A stretch of 64,000 nucleotides of DNA, from positions 1 through 64,000 of the forward strand of contig NZ_RQYM01000001.1 in NCBI RefSeq assembly GCF_003859945.1, given 5' to 3'. A program made the position numbers and the translations under genes. The notes under the pieces were generated by a model. The model made no database searches and was not told the origin of the DNA. It saw only the letters and a list, made by a program, of their open reading frames with translations. Origin of the DNA: Leucobacter sp. OH1287 (GTDB lineage Bacteria; Actinomycetota; Actinomycetes; Actinomycetales; Microbacteriaceae). This document shows positions 46,894 through 56,784 of this stretch, piece by piece (position 1 is the stretch's first letter; every line of letters starts with the position of its first letter).

Positions 46894-48594
46894 TTGATCG
46901 GCGCAGAAACAGCAGATATTGAAACAGAGGTGCTGCCTCCGCAGCTAGCACCCGAAACACTTCGGATCACCCCGCTCGGTGGTCTCGGCGAGGTCGGCCG
47001 CAACATGACCGTTTTCGAGTATCAGGGTAAACTCCTGATCGTGGACTGTGGTGTGCTCTTCCCGGAGGTTGAGCAGCCCGGAGTTGACCTGATCCTCCCG
47101 GATATAACCCTGCTCGATGACCGACTGAACGACATTGTCGGCATTGTGTTAACCCACGGCCACGAGGATCATATCGGCGGTGTGCCATACCTGTTAAAGC
47201 GGCGCGCCAACATTCCGCTCTACGGCTCACAGCTGACGCTCGCGCTGGTTTCCGCGAAGTGTAAAGAGCACCGCATTAACCCGGTGCTGCACTTTGTGAG
47301 CGAGGGTGATCGCGTCCAGATTGACGAGTTCGACTGTGAGTTCGTTGCCGTTAACCACTCGATCCCTGACGCGCTGGCTGTCGCGATCCGCACCCGGGCT
47401 GGCCTGGTGCTTGCAACCGGTGATTTTAAGATGGATCAGCTGCCGCTTGACGGCAGAATCACCGACCTACGCACCTTCGCCCGGCTGGGTGAGGAGGGCG
47501 TTGACCTGTTTATGGCGGACAGCACCAACGCTGACGTGCCCGGATTCACCCCGCTCGAAAAGGATATCGGGCCGGTGATTGAGCAGGTGATTGCGCGCAC
47601 CCGCGGAAAGGTGGTTGTTGCGAGCTTCTCAAGCCACGTACACCGGGTGCAGCAGGTGCTTGACGCGGCGGTTGCGAACGGCCGCAAGGTTGTGCTGCTG
47701 GGGCGCTCGATGGTCCGCAACATGGGTATTGCGGCGGAGCTTGGCTACCTGGATGTGCCGGACAATATCTTCGTCAGCCTGAAAGACGCGGCGAGCATCC
47801 CCGACCAGTACCTGGTTTACATGTCAACCGGTTCACAGGGTGAGCCGATGGCGGTGCTGTCGCGGATGGCGAAACGCAACCACCAGGTTGAGCTCGGCAA
47901 ATCCGACACCGTGATTCTCGCGTCAAGCCTGATCCCGGGCAACGAGAACGCGGTTTTCCGTGTGATTGACGGGCTGATGCGGCTCGGCGCGAAGGTTGTG
48001 CACAAGGGTAACGCCAAGGTGCACGTCTCCGGTCACGCCGCCGCCGGTGAGCTGCTCTACTGCTACAACATTATTCAGCCGCGCAACGCGATGCCGATTC
48101 ACGGCGAGTTCCGGCATCTGGTTGCAAACGCGAGCCTCGCGATTGAGACGGGTCTGCCAGCGGAGCGAACCATTATCGCCCACAACGGCACCGTTGTTGA
48201 TCTGAAAGACGGTCTCGCCGAGATTGTTGGGCAGCTCGATGTTGGTTCACTCTACGTTGACGGCTCCAGTGTCGGCAAGGTCACAGACGACGACCTCTAC
48301 GACAGGCGTGTGCTCGGCTCGGAGGGCTTCATCTCGGTTATCACCGTTGTCTCTAAACAGAGCGGCCAGATTGTTTCCGGCCCTGACGTGCACGCGAAGG
48401 GCGTTGCCGAGGACGATCACGTGTTTGACACAATCAAACCGAAGATCGCGTCGGCTGTGCAGGAGGCGCTGCTAAACGGCGAGCGCGACAAGGAGCGGCT
48501 GCAGAAGATTATGCGCCGCACCCTCGGTCGCTGGGTTGGCACGAAGCTGCGCCGCCGCGCAATGATTGTTCCGGTTATTGTTGAGGTTGACTAA
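46894..48594 (+). CDS. rnj: Ribonuclease J
   Basis: A 566-residue metallo-beta-lactamase-fold RNase of the beta-CASP family, acting as 5'-3' exonuclease and endonuclease in mRNA decay and rRNA maturation. The zinc motif HGHEDH is at residues 88-93. Beta-CASP marks follow (ADSTNAD, SSHVHRVQQ). AGGAGG lies five bases before TTG 46894, so I prefer it to GTG 46888, which overlaps the ribosome site. Confidence 0.95.
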   Translation: MIGAETADIETEVLPPQLAPETLRITPLGGLGEVGRNMTVFEYQGKLLIVDCGVLFPEVEQPGVDLILPDITLLDDRLNDIVGIVLTHGHEDHIGGVPYLLKRRANIPLYGSQLTLALVSAKCKEHRINPVLHFVSEGDRVQIDEFDCEFVAVNHSIPDALAVAIRTRAGLVLATGDFKMDQLPLDGRITDLRTFARLGEEGVDLFMADSTNADVPGFTPLEKDIGPVIEQVIARTRGKVVVASFSSHVHRVQQVLDAAVANGRKVVLLGRSMVRNMGIAAELGYLDVPDNIFVSLKDAASIPDQYLVYMSTGSQGEPMAVLSRMAKRNHQVELGKSDTVILASSLIPGNENAVFRVIDGLMRLGAKVVHKGNAKVHVSGHAAAGELLYCYNIIQPRNAMPIHGEFRHLVANASLAIETGLPAERTIIAHNGTVVDLKDGLAEIVGQLDVGSLYVDGSSVGKVTDDDLYDRRVLGSEGFISVITVVSKQSGQIVSGPDVHAKGVAEDDHVFDTIKPKIASAVQEALLNGERDKERLQKIMRRTLGRWVGTKLRRRAMIVPVIVEVD

Positions 48595-48599
48595 CCAGA

Positions 48600-50207
48600 A
48601 TGGCTGGGGGACTGTTACGCGCTAGCACGGTTATGGCGTCCGGCACGATGGTGTCGCGCGTCCTCGGTGTTGTGAAAGCGGCGCTGCTCGCGGCCGCAAT
48701 CGGCTCGGTCGGTGCCGAGTACGCTGACGCTTTCAACAACGCTAACCTGCTGCCGAACACGCTCTACACCCTGCTAATGGGTGGTATGTTAAACGCCGTG
48801 CTGGTGCCGCAGATTGTGAAGGCGATGCAAAACCGGGACGGTGGCCGCGGCTACATTAACAAGCTCGTCACCATGTGCTGCACGGTGCTGTTTATTGTCA
48901 CCGCGATCGCGATGCTCGCCGCACCGTTCCTGGTGTGGATGACCGCGGTCACCTGGGACGCAGACAAGCTCGCGCTCGCAACCGCTTTCGCCTACTGGTG
49001 TCTGCCGCAGATTATTTTCTACGGCCTCTACACGGTGCTCGGCGAGGTTTTGAACGCGAAGAGCGTTTTCGGTCCGTTCACCTGGTCACCGGTTGTTAAC
49101 AACATTGTCGCGATTATCGGCATTGTCGTGTTCATCGTGATTTTCGGGGCGGATCCGCAGGGTCAGCGCGATATTCACGATCTGAACCAGATGGCGGTCG
49201 CGGTGCTCGGTGGAACCGCAACCCTCGGCGTTGTGCTGCAGGCGCTGATCCTGTTCGTTTCTTGGCGGCGGGCGGGGATCCGCTTCACCCCCGATTTTGC
49301 GTGGCGCGGTATGGGGCTTGGCCAGACCGTCAGGATCGCGGGTTGGTCGCTGGCGACGATTGTGATTATGCAGATCGGCGGCTATTTCGGGTCGAACGTG
49401 GTGGCGCTCGGCAGCGGTGTCGGGCCGTCAAACAGCGCGATGAACAACGTCTGGCTGATCTTTATGATGCCGCACTCGGTTATCGCAATCTCCCTCGCAA
49501 CCGCCTACTTTACAAGGCTTTCACACTTCGGGCAGAGCGGGCAGCTGCGCGAGTTCCGCAACGATTTTTCGGCGTCGGTGAGGCAGGTGTCGCTGATTAT
49601 GGTGCTCGCCGCCGGGGCCGCTTTTGCCGGTGCTCCGTATGTTTCCAGGATTATCAATTTCGGCGCAACACAGCTGCAGGTTGAACAGTTCGCGCTCGTC
49701 TTAAAGGCGTACCTGATCTCGCTCGCCGCCTACAGTTTCCTGTCGATTGTGCAGCGCGCGTTCTATGCGCTGAGTGACACCCGCACCCCGTTTTTGTTCA
49801 CCGCCGTGCAGATGGCGATTGTGATAGCGCTGTCACTGCTGCTGTTTAGTGCGCCGCCGGAGTATGTTGGCGCCCTGTTCGCGCTCGTCTGGTCGCTTGC
49901 AACGCTTGTGCAGACGGTGCTCGCAACGCTGCTTTTGCGGCGCAAAATCGGCTCAATCGACGGCACTCGCATCCTCCGAAGCGTTGCCCGCTACGTCATC
50001 GCTGCTGTCCCGGCCGCGGCCGTTGGGGTGTTAATTGCCCAGCTGCTTAGTCCGTGGCTTGGTGGATCCGCCCTGCCCGCGATTCTCGGGTTGCTGCTCG
50101 TGGGCGTTGTTGTCGCGGTTGTTTACCTGGCGCTGCTGGTGCTTTTGCGCTCGCCGGAGCTGAATGAGATTGTTGGTTTTATTAAGCAGAAAATCCGAAG
50201 GACCTAG
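48600..50207 (+). CDS. murJ: MurJ-like lipid II flippase
   Basis: A 535-residue membrane protein with about 14 helices. The N terminus has the family pattern ASGTMVSRVLGVVKAALLAAAIG, followed by ADAFNNANLLPNTLYTLLMGGMLNAVLVP. MurJ proteins move lipid-linked peptidoglycan precursors outward. The ATG is five bases after rnj. The next gene, a FemX-like transferase, would act on the same substrate. Confidence 0.9.
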   Translation: MAGGLLRASTVMASGTMVSRVLGVVKAALLAAAIGSVGAEYADAFNNANLLPNTLYTLLMGGMLNAVLVPQIVKAMQNRDGGRGYINKLVTMCCTVLFIVTAIAMLAAPFLVWMTAVTWDADKLALATAFAYWCLPQIIFYGLYTVLGEVLNAKSVFGPFTWSPVVNNIVAIIGIVVFIVIFGADPQGQRDIHDLNQMAVAVLGGTATLGVVLQALILFVSWRRAGIRFTPDFAWRGMGLGQTVRIAGWSLATIVIMQIGGYFGSNVVALGSGVGPSNSAMNNVWLIFMMPHSVIAISLATAYFTRLSHFGQSGQLREFRNDFSASVRQVSLIMVLAAGAAFAGAPYVSRIINFGATQLQVEQFALVLKAYLISLAAYSFLSIVQRAFYALSDTRTPFLFTAVQMAIVIALSLLLFSAPPEYVGALFALVWSLATLVQTVLATLLLRRKIGSIDGTRILRSVARYVIAAVPAAAVGVLIAQLLSPWLGGSALPAILGLLLVGVVVAVVYLALLVLLRSPELNEIVGFIKQKIRRT

Positions 50208-50215
50208 GAAGATTC

Positions 50216-51250
50216 ATGGTTTTAGACGAGCAGCGTTTCAGCGTCTCCGTTTGCCAGGACGCTAACGAGTGGGACCGGCTGGTTAACCAGCTTGGCGGGC
50301 ATCCGCTGCAGCTGTGGGGCTGGGGTGAACTGAAACGGAAATACGGCTGGGGCGCAACCCGCCTAATCGTTAGCAGTGGCACCGGTGAAACCGTCGCGGT
50401 CTGCCAGCTTTTGCACAAGCCACTGCCCGGCCCCCTCGCCGACTATGTGTATGCGCCGCGCGGCCCGGTGTTTCTGCGCGACTGCGTCGACGCAGAGCAG
50501 CTCGCAGCGGATCCAACCCCCGCCGCCGTTGCTGACGCAATTGCCGAGTATGTTGTGAAGCAGCAGGGTGCGATCGCCGTCGCCTTCGAGCCTGACGAGG
50601 AGCAGGGCACGCTAACGCTGGGGCAGAAGTGGCGTCAAACCGCGCAGGCTGTGCTGCCACCGGAGACGCTCGTGCTGGATCTGCGAAACACCCCGGAGCA
50701 GCTGCTTGGTGAGATGAGTAAAAAACACCGGCAGTACATCCGCAAGTCGGAGCGGGAACCGGGTTTAACCGTTAGACCGGTGGAAACGCTGGAGGAGCTG
50801 CGACGCTGCCTGGAGATTTACCGGACCACGAGTGAGCGAGCGGGCTTTGATCTGCGCACCGACTCATACTACGAGGACGTGTTTACGCTGCTCGGTGACG
50901 GCGCACCCGTGTGGGCGAGCTACTACGAGGATGAACCGGTTGCGTTCCTGTTTATGGCGAAGTCGCGCCGCGTTGCCTTCGAACTCTACGGGGGCATGAA
51001 CGAAACCGGTCAGCGGCTGCGCGCCAACTACGCGCTGAAGTGGCATGTGATTCAGTGGATGCGGGAGCAGGGCGTAACCCGTTACGACTTCGGCGGTCTG
51101 GTTGAAGGAGGTGTTACAACCTTTAAGAAGGGCTTTGCTAAGCACCTTAACCAGCTGGTTGGCACGTTCGACTACCCGGGCAGGGGATACCTGCTGTGGA
51201 GCAAGGGGCTGCCGCTGGCGAAGCGGGTTGCGAAGAAGCTTGGGCGGTAG
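50216..51250 (+). CDS. FemX/FemAB-like peptidoglycan bridge aminoacyltransferase
   Basis: A 344-residue protein with two GNAT-like domains, of the family that adds the first bridge amino acid to lipid II using aminoacyl-tRNA. Marks are GHPLQLWGWGELKRKYGW at the N terminus, KKHRQYIRKSEREP near the middle, and RYDFGGL...TFKKGFAKH toward the C terminus. The second domain carries ELYGGMNETGQRLRANYALKW. AGGAAG precedes the ATG by about six bases; murJ ends eight bases before. The identity of the bridge residue is not known. Confidence 0.88.
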   Translation: MVLDEQRFSVSVCQDANEWDRLVNQLGGHPLQLWGWGELKRKYGWGATRLIVSSGTGETVAVCQLLHKPLPGPLADYVYAPRGPVFLRDCVDAEQLAADPTPAAVADAIAEYVVKQQGAIAVAFEPDEEQGTLTLGQKWRQTAQAVLPPETLVLDLRNTPEQLLGEMSKKHRQYIRKSEREPGLTVRPVETLEELRRCLEIYRTTSERAGFDLRTDSYYEDVFTLLGDGAPVWASYYEDEPVAFLFMAKSRRVAFELYGGMNETGQRLRANYALKWHVIQWMREQGVTRYDFGGLVEGGVTTFKKGFAKHLNQLVGTFDYPGRGYLLWSKGLPLAKRVAKKLGR

Positions 51251-51323
51251 CAAAACGGTTTAGTTTTTACTGAAAATCTCGGCGCACCGCCGCCCGCTGG
51301 AACAAAATGTCCGCCGCCTCGCG

Positions 51324-51329
51324 TAGCCT
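51324..51329 (+). promoter_or_regulatory. -10-like element of ftsK
   Basis: TAGCCT ends six bases before the ftsK ATG with no ribosome site between. This would fit a leaderless mRNA; the match to TANNNT is the only support. Confidence 0.35.
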
Positions 51330-51335
51330 ATATGT

Positions 51336-54300
51336 ATGGCATCTTCTAGTTCGTCGCGCTCTAAAAAGGGCAGAAACGCAAAAACCGGCTCCCGGTCGCA
51401 GACTCGGGGCAGCGCTTCCGCGAGCGCAAAAACCACCAAGATGCCCGAGACCGGTGCGCACAGCGCACACTCCGGGGAGATTGCCTCAAACCTCTGGCTG
51501 AGTATGGCGCACGGCGTTGGTGCGGTTGCGCGCGCGTTTCGTGTTGAGAAGCTTGATAACGCCGATCGCCGGGATGGTTTCCCGTTCCTGCTGTTTCTGC
51601 TGGGTGTTGCGGGAATCGTTTTCGAGTGGTTCCTGCTGTCGCAGGACTGGGCTAGACAGGTTAGTGCCTGGAGCCTCGGCGGTATGTTCGGTAGGCTTTC
51701 GTTTGCGCTGCCGGTGCTGCTGATCGGCTTTGCGCTGTGGCTGTTTAACAAACCGTCAAGCCTGCACGATAATCGCCGCATCGCAATCGGTTTAACGCTG
51801 TTCCTGTTCTCAAGCGCCGGTATAGCGCACGTTCTCGGCGGTAGTCCGCAGCCGAAAGCGGGAATGCCGGAGCTTGCTCGCGCCGGCGGTTTGGTCGGCT
51901 GGGTGTTTGGTCAGCCGGTGACCCCGCTAACGGTCTGGGGTGCCATCCCAATCCTTAGCGTGCTCGTCTTTTTGGCGATTCTAATCACCACAAAAACCCC
52001 GCCGACCCGTATTTTTGCGCGCCTGAAAGAGGCGTGGGCGTGGCTGTTTGGGATGCCGTCACAGAGCGCAGACGCTGCCGCGGGCGACACAGCTGGCGGC
52101 GCAGTCGGTGAGCAGGCGGGCAGCGGTGACAAGCGTCGCGGCAGGGCAGACATCGGCGACACCCTGTTTGGTGACTTCGAAACAAGCGACTCCGGCGCGC
52201 TGTTCGGTGACGCCGATGACGCGGGCGGCAGGGGCCGAAAGAACCGCCGCCGCAAGGGCAAATCAACCGTGCTGTTTGACGCCGACGCCTTCGCCGACTC
52301 CGGTGCCATCCCAACCGACCAGCTGCCGTGGTGGCGCAAGGGCGGTGAACGGGAAGATACTCCTGACATGGTTGCGCCAGGCATCGACGGTGTGAATGAG
52401 CTGCTGCAACCAACCCCGACAGACTATGCAGGTGACCGGCCGTTTGATAACCCGCTAGCGGTTGAGGGCGAGGCTCCCGGATCCGCAGCGGGTGAGCTGG
52501 GTGGTGATATCACAGCGGATCTTGACCGCGCTGAGGCCGCCCTCGGGCGTTCAGCGGGTGGATCCGCGCTGCCCGCCGCCCCCGGTCTGCTCGACGACAG
52601 CGCCCCCGTGGGCCAGTTTGGTCCCGCCTCGCTCAACGACACCTCAACCGCGATCAGTGAGCCAGCGGGCGCTGACGATGTGGCGGTGCAGGCGGCGAGC
52701 TACACGCTGCCTGGCTCCCAGATTCTTGGAGCGGGTGAGCCAGCAAAAACCCACACGGCAGCAAACGACGAGATTATTGCGGCGATTGACGAGGTTTTCC
52801 AGCAGTTTAAGGTTGAGGCGAAGGTTATTGGTTTTTCGCGCGGCCCAACGGTTACCCAGTATGAAGTTGCGGTTGGCCCCGGCACCAAGGTAGAGAAGGT
52901 GACCGCGCTCGCGAAGAACATCTCCTACGCCGTTGCCTCAAACGAGGTTAGTATTCTCTCGCCGATCCCCGGCAAAAAAGCGATCGGTATTGAGATCCCG
53001 AACAAGGATCGCGAGAATGTTGCGCTCGGTGATGTGCTCCGCTCCGACAAGGCGCAGCACTCCGCGCACCCGCTGACAATCGGTGTCGGCAAAGACGTTG
53101 AGGGCGGTTTTGTTGTCGCCAACCTCGCGAAGATGCCGCACCTCTTGGTTGCCGGTTCAACCGGCTCCGGTAAATCAAGCTTCATCAACTCGATGATCAC
53201 AAGCCTGCTGATGCGCGCAACCCCGGCAGAGGTGCGGATGGTGCTGGTGGATCCGAAGCGGGTTGAGCTCACCAACTACCAGGGTGTGCCGCACCTGATT
53301 ACGCCGATCATCACCAACCCGAAGAAAGCCGCCGAGGCGCTGCAGTGGGTTGTGAAAGAAATGGACATGCGATACAACGACCTTGAAAGCTTCGGCTTCA
53401 AGCACGTTGACGACTTCAACAAGGCGGTACGCGAGGGCTCCATCCAGTTGCCACCGGGTAGTGAGCGCAAACTAAAACCGTACCCGTACCTGCTCACCGT
53501 AGTTGACGAGCTCGCCGACCTGATGATGGTCGCGCCACGCGATGTAGAAGACTCGATTGTGCGGATCACACAGCTCGCCCGCGCGGCCGGAATCCACCTG
53601 GTGCTCGCAACCCAGCGCCCATCCGTTGACGTTGTTACCGGCCTGATTAAAGCGAACGTGCCAAGCCGACTCGCCTTCGCGGTTGCATCGGTGACTGACT
53701 CGCGCGTGATCCTAGACCAGGCGGGGGCTGACAAGCTCATTGGCCAGGGTGACGGGCTGTTTTTGCCGATGGGAGCGAGCAACCCGATTCGCGTGCAGGG
53801 TGCCTGGGTAACCGAGGGTGAGATTAAACGTGTTGTTGAACACGTGAAAGCGCAGGCTCGCCCCGAGTACCGTAAGGATATTGAGCAGGTTGCGCAGAAG
53901 AAAGAGATCGACTCCGACATCGGGGACGACCTGGACGTGCTGCTCGCGGCGGTCGAGCTGGTGGTTAACTCACAGTTCGGCTCCACCTCAATGCTGCAGC
54001 GTAAACTGCGTGTCGGTTTCGCCAAGGCTGGTAGGCTAATGGACCTGATGGAGTCACGTGACATTGTTGGCCCGTCCGAGGGATCTAAGGCGCGTGACGT
54101 ACTCGTCACACCCGAGCAGCTGCCGGAGATCCTCGCGAGACTGCGTGGTGAGGATCCGCCAGCCCCCGCCGCGCCACCGGCGCAGCCCGCAGCACCGCCC
54201 GCCGGTCTCTCACAGCAGGGATACGCTGCATCGCCGGCACCCGAGGCCGGCCTGCCACAGGCGCAGGCTCCCGCCGAGCAGTTTGCGCAGGGCGTCGATG

Positions 54301-54458
54301 CTGACCCGTTTGCGGTGACGGCTAAACACGACGACGGCTTTGGTGATCCGAGTTATGACGACCCGATCGCCCAGTATCAAAACAGTCTGCCCGAGGTTGA
54401 AGCTGAGGCCTCGGAGGACGCCTGGCAGCTAACCGGCAGAGACGATAACTCCTACTAG
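51336..54458 (+). CDS. ftsK: DNA translocase FtsK/SpoIIIE
   Basis: A 1040-residue translocase that moves chromosome ends through the division septum. After a basic Ser/Lys-rich start come four membrane helices (about 80-230). A long acidic, Gly/Ala-rich linker runs to about 480. The motor domain follows with Walker [10 protein letters not shown] near residues 606-614, Walker [13 protein letters not shown], and [17 protein letters not shown]. The winged gamma domain ([25 protein letters not shown]) sits near 870-930, and a disordered Pro/Ala tail ends the protein. It is the first gene of ftsK-pgsA-cinA. Confidence 0.95.
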   Translation: MASSSSSRSKKGRNAKTGSRSQTRGSASASAKTTKMPETGAHSAHSGEIASNLWLSMAHGVGAVARAFRVEKLDNADRRDGFPFLLFLLGVAGIVFEWFLLSQDWARQVSAWSLGGMFGRLSFALPVLLIGFALWLFNKPSSLHDNRRIAIGLTLFLFSSAGIAHVLGGSPQPKAGMPELARAGGLVGWVFGQPVTPLTVWGAIPILSVLVFLAILITTKTPPTRIFARLKEAWAWLFGMPSQSADAAAGDTAGGAVGEQAGSGDKRRGRADIGDTLFGDFETSDSGALFGDADDAGGRGRKNRRRKGKSTVLFDADAFADSGAIPTDQLPWWRKGGEREDTPDMVAPGIDGVNELLQPTPTDYAGDRPFDNPLAVEGEAPGSAAGELGGDITADLDRAEAALGRSAGGSALPAAPGLLDDSAPVGQFGPASLNDTSTAISEPAGADDVAVQAASYTLPGSQILGAGEPAKTHTAANDEIIAAIDEVFQQFKVEAKVIGFSRGPTVTQYEVAVGPGTKVEKVTALAKNISYAVASNEVSILSPIPGKKAIGIEIPNKDRENVALGDVLRSDKAQHSAHPLTIGVGKDVEGGFVVANLAKMPHLLVAGSTGSGKSSFINSMITSLLMRATPAEVRMVLVDPKRVELTNYQGVPHLITPIITNPKKAAEALQWVVKEMDMRYNDLESFGFKHVDDFNKAVREGSIQLPPGSERKLKPYPYLLTVVDELADLMMVAPRDVEDSIVRITQLARAAGIHLVLATQRPSVDVVTGLIKANVPSRLAFAVASVTDSRVILDQAGADKLIGQGDGLFLPMGASNPIRVQGAWVTEGEIKRVVEHVKAQARPEYRKDIEQVAQKKEIDSDIGDDLDVLLAAVELVVNSQFGSTSMLQRKLRVGFAKAGRLMDLMESRDIVGPSEGSKARDVLVTPEQLPEILARLRGEDPPAPAAPPAQPAAPPAGLSQQGYAASPAPEAGLPQAQAPAEQFAQGVDADPFAVTAKHDDGFGDPSYDDPIAQYQNSLPEVEAEASEDAWQLTGRDDNSY

Positions 54459-54468
54459 CGAGAACAAA

Positions 54469-55047
54469 ATGTTTAACCGAGAAGCCCTAAACCTGCCAAA
54501 CGCGATCACGATTGTGCGGATCCTCGCAACCCCCTTCGTGCTTTGGATGCTGATCGCAGACAACGGCCAGATGACCTGGCTGGGGTGGGCAGCGGCGATC
54601 CTGTTCACCCTGTTTATGGCAACCGACGCGCTCGATGGCTACCTCGCCAGGTCACGCGGCCTTATCACCGACCTTGGCAAACTGCTCGACCCGATCGCCG
54701 ACAAGTTCCTCACCGGCGGGGCACTGGTTGCGCTCTCAATCCTCGGCGAGCTGCCCTGGTATGTCACCGTGATCGTGCTCGTGCGGGAGATCGGGATCAC
54801 AGTTCACCGGCTTGTTGCCGCCCACCACACAGTGATTGCGGCAGCGATCCTGGGCAAACTAAAAACCGTTGCGCAGTCCATCGCGATTCCGCTCGCGGTA
54901 ATTCCGCACCAGCAGATCCTCGGCGACTGGTCAAACTGGCTGAACATCATCACCATGACGGTTGCGGTTTTGCTGACCATCATCAGCGGCATCGACTACA
55001 TAATCGGCTACGTTAGAGGCAGGCGCCAGAGTGACGGAACCGCCTAA
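54469..55047 (+). CDS. pgsA: CDP-diacylglycerol--glycerol-3-phosphate 3-phosphatidyltransferase
   Basis: A 192-residue membrane enzyme for phosphatidylglycerol synthesis. The CDP-alcohol transferase motif is complete: D53, D56, G57, A60, R61, G70, D74 and D78 in the region DALDGYLARSRGLITDLGKL. Four or five helices surround it. It starts ten bases after ftsK and overlaps cinA by 17 bases. Confidence 0.94.
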   Translation: MFNREALNLPNAITIVRILATPFVLWMLIADNGQMTWLGWAAAILFTLFMATDALDGYLARSRGLITDLGKLLDPIADKFLTGGALVALSILGELPWYVTVIVLVREIGITVHRLVAAHHTVIAAAILGKLKTVAQSIAIPLAVIPHQQILGDWSNWLNIITMTVAVLLTIISGIDYIIGYVRGRRQSDGTA

Positions 55048-55633
55048 CACCCAAACCCCCGCTTTCTCGCAGTCAACCCAGCCTGAGCTCCCTGAGTCTG
55101 CTCCCGCTGTCGTCAGACCTGTCTCCGAGGTGGATCCCGCTGCCGCGAAACTGATCGCTGAGCTGACAGCCGCCGGGCACAGCCTCGCAACCGCGGAGTC
55201 CCTAACCGGCGGCCTGCTAGCTGCAACGCTGGTCTCTGTTCCCGGCGCATCCAGTGTTTTCGCCGGCGGTATTATCGCCTACGACACCCGCCTGAAAGAG
55301 CAGCTGCTCGGAGTCTCGGGGGAGCTGCTCGCAGCTGAGGGGCCGGTCGCAGAGCAGGTGGCGCTGCAGATGGCGAGCGGTGTGCGGATGCGCTGCGCCG
55401 TCACAGACACCCCCTGTGATATTGGTGTAGCAACAACCGGTGTTGCCGGACCCGACCCGGATCCACAAACCGGACAGCCTCCTGGAACCGTGTGGATAGC
55501 GGTCGACTACAGGGGACAGCGGGAGGCTAAACGGCTGCGACTATCGGGGGATCGGATGCGGATCCGCCAAGAAACCGTGGCGGCAGCCTTACAGCTTATT
55601 TCTGCTCAATACTCAGCTGATCCGCAGCTCTAA
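55031..55633 (+). CDS. CinA C-terminal-domain nicotinamide mononucleotide amidase (PncC-type)
   Basis: A 200-residue stand-alone CinA C-terminal domain, which in relatives deamidates NMN. The core has ATAESLTGGLLAATLVSVPGAS, GGIIAYDTRLKEQLLGV and TTGVAGPDPDPQTGQPPGTVW. The first about 35 residues are a Pro/Ser/Thr-rich extension. The GTG start overlaps the pgsA end. A strong terminator follows, so this closes the ftsK operon. Confidence 0.92.
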   Translation: MTEPPNTQTPAFSQSTQPELPESAPAVVRPVSEVDPAAAKLIAELTAAGHSLATAESLTGGLLAATLVSVPGASSVFAGGIIAYDTRLKEQLLGVSGELLAAEGPVAEQVALQMASGVRMRCAVTDTPCDIGVATTGVAGPDPDPQTGQPPGTVWIAVDYRGQREAKRLRLSGDRMRIRQETVAAALQLISAQYSADPQL

Positions 55634-55663
55634 CGCCACAATAACGCTAGAATTGATAATAAC

Positions 55664-55688
55664 TTGAGTCGAGCAGACTCAAATTTTT
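55664..55688 (+). terminator. Rho-independent terminator after cinA
   Basis: A perfect seven-base stem (TTGAGTC and GACTCAA) around GAGCA, followed by ATTTTT. Confidence 0.92.
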
Positions 55689-55802
55689 CGGGTTTGTTTT
55701 GCTTCCCTGCATGACGGGGAATAAAATAATCCCGAAACTGTTTAATTGTTGGTGAGTGTGACGCTTAAGTTAAAGATGTGACGCCGCGAGAAGGAGAAAC
55801 TC

Positions 55803-56129
55803 ATGTTATTAATTCGTCAAGAGCTTGGCGACGTGCTGCGTGATTTTCGTCAGCAGCGTGGACACACCCTCCGCAAGGTTGCCGGAGACGCGAGTGTTGC
55901 GCTCGGCTACCTGAGCGAGGTTGAACGCGGTCAGAAAGAGGTTTCAAGCGAGATCCTCGGCTCGGTTGCTGAGGCGCTTGAGGTGCCGCTGTCCGTTATT
56001 ATGGGTGAGCTGTCGCAGCGGCTAGCTGTTTTGGAGGGTGTTGAGTCGCAGCTTTCGCCAAAGGTGCCAGACACCGTGCCAACCGAGCTCGTTGCCGACT
56101 ACGGTTCAGAGTACGCGCTGCGTGCTTAA
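55803..56129 (+). CDS. clgR: ClgR-type XRE-family transcriptional regulator
   Basis: A 108-residue regulator with a Cro/C1 helix-turn-helix at about 8-65 (DFRQQRGHTLRKVAGDASVALGYLSEVERG). The gene order cinA-clgR-DUF3046-recA is that of actinobacterial ClgR, which activates clp protease and other stress genes. The product ends YGSEYALRA; ClgR of other species is controlled by C-terminal degradation, and this small hydrophobic tail could serve that. AAGGAG is seven bases before the ATG. The 115 bases after the terminator hold its promoter. Confidence 0.87.
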   Translation: MLLIRQELGDVLRDFRQQRGHTLRKVAGDASVALGYLSEVERGQKEVSSEILGSVAEALEVPLSVIMGELSQRLAVLEGVESQLSPKVPDTVPTELVADYGSEYALRA

Positions 56130-56201
56130 CTAAGGCACTGTGCGGCGGCGGGGCTGATCCGCGCCGCGCAGGCTTTGACTACTTGAAACGCAGAGTGTGG
56201 A

Positions 56202-56423
56202 GTGAAACACAGCGAGTTTAACAGGGCTGTCGCCGAGCAGTTTGGGGAGCGCTACGCAACTGTGCTGTTGCGAGACCACTGGCTCGTCAGGTTTTCTGCA
56301 ACCCCCGCTGAGGCGCTCGCGAGCGGGGCGGATCCGTGCGAGGTGTGGCTGGCTCTCTGTGATGACTTCGATGTTCCCGCCGCCGACCGCTACGGCAGGG
56401 GGCTGTTGAATCCTGAACGCTAG
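56202..56423 (+). CDS. DUF3046 family protein
   Basis: A 73-residue protein, start GTG with GGAG-like sequence next to it. The signature is HSEFNRAVAEQFGERYATVLLRDHWL, then EALASGADPCEVWLALCDDFDVP. It sits next to recA in many actinobacteria; the function is not known. The 72-base gap after clgR contains nothing clear. Confidence 0.85.
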   Translation: MKHSEFNRAVAEQFGERYATVLLRDHWLVRFSATPAEALASGADPCEVWLALCDDFDVPAADRYGRGLLNPER

Positions 56424-56784
56424 CCGCTATTAGGCACGCTCCCAGGCGGGTTTTTAGCGCAACACTGTTTTCCCAATCAGCGTGTTGTTCGAAGATCTTT
56501 TCGAAGTGCTGTATTGTTGTTAACAGGCTGCTAGTGAGGGTGTGGTTTTCCACCGTTTGACGTAATTGGTACCAAAATGTCCCACGGTGTAACTAGATTC
56601 TAATTAGCGCCGATGCCCTGTCAGTGCAAACAATCAAATACTCGTTACGGAGCTGGTTTATCATCCCTCACGGTTAAACCCGGGAGGCTGAGTTTCTAAA
56701 AAGCGAGTGCTTGGTTGTTCCACTCGGACAGCCTGTGGGCGGCAACCTGTGATGCTCTGTGTCACCGATACGAAAGGATTAATC
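56424..56784. promoter_or_regulatory. Untranslated region before recA
   Basis: A 361-base non-coding stretch. It holds the SOS-box-like palindrome at 56489-56504 and several AT-rich parts (56515-56620) where a promoter is likely. No gene and no clear RecA-NDp-type promoter was found. The recA ribosome site GAAAGGA is at its right end. Confidence 0.6.
56489..56504. promoter_or_regulatory. Probable LexA (SOS) box before recA
   Basis: TCGAAGATCTTTTCGA matches TCGAACnnnnGTTCGA at 10 of 12 fixed positions. It lies 281 bases upstream of the recA start. Confidence 0.6.

Noticed and set aside
56424-56784. RecA-NDp (LexA-independent, ClgR-dependent) promoter
   Set aside because: The known TTGTCAGTGGCTGTCTCTAG-type pattern could not be found; only loose partial matches occur.
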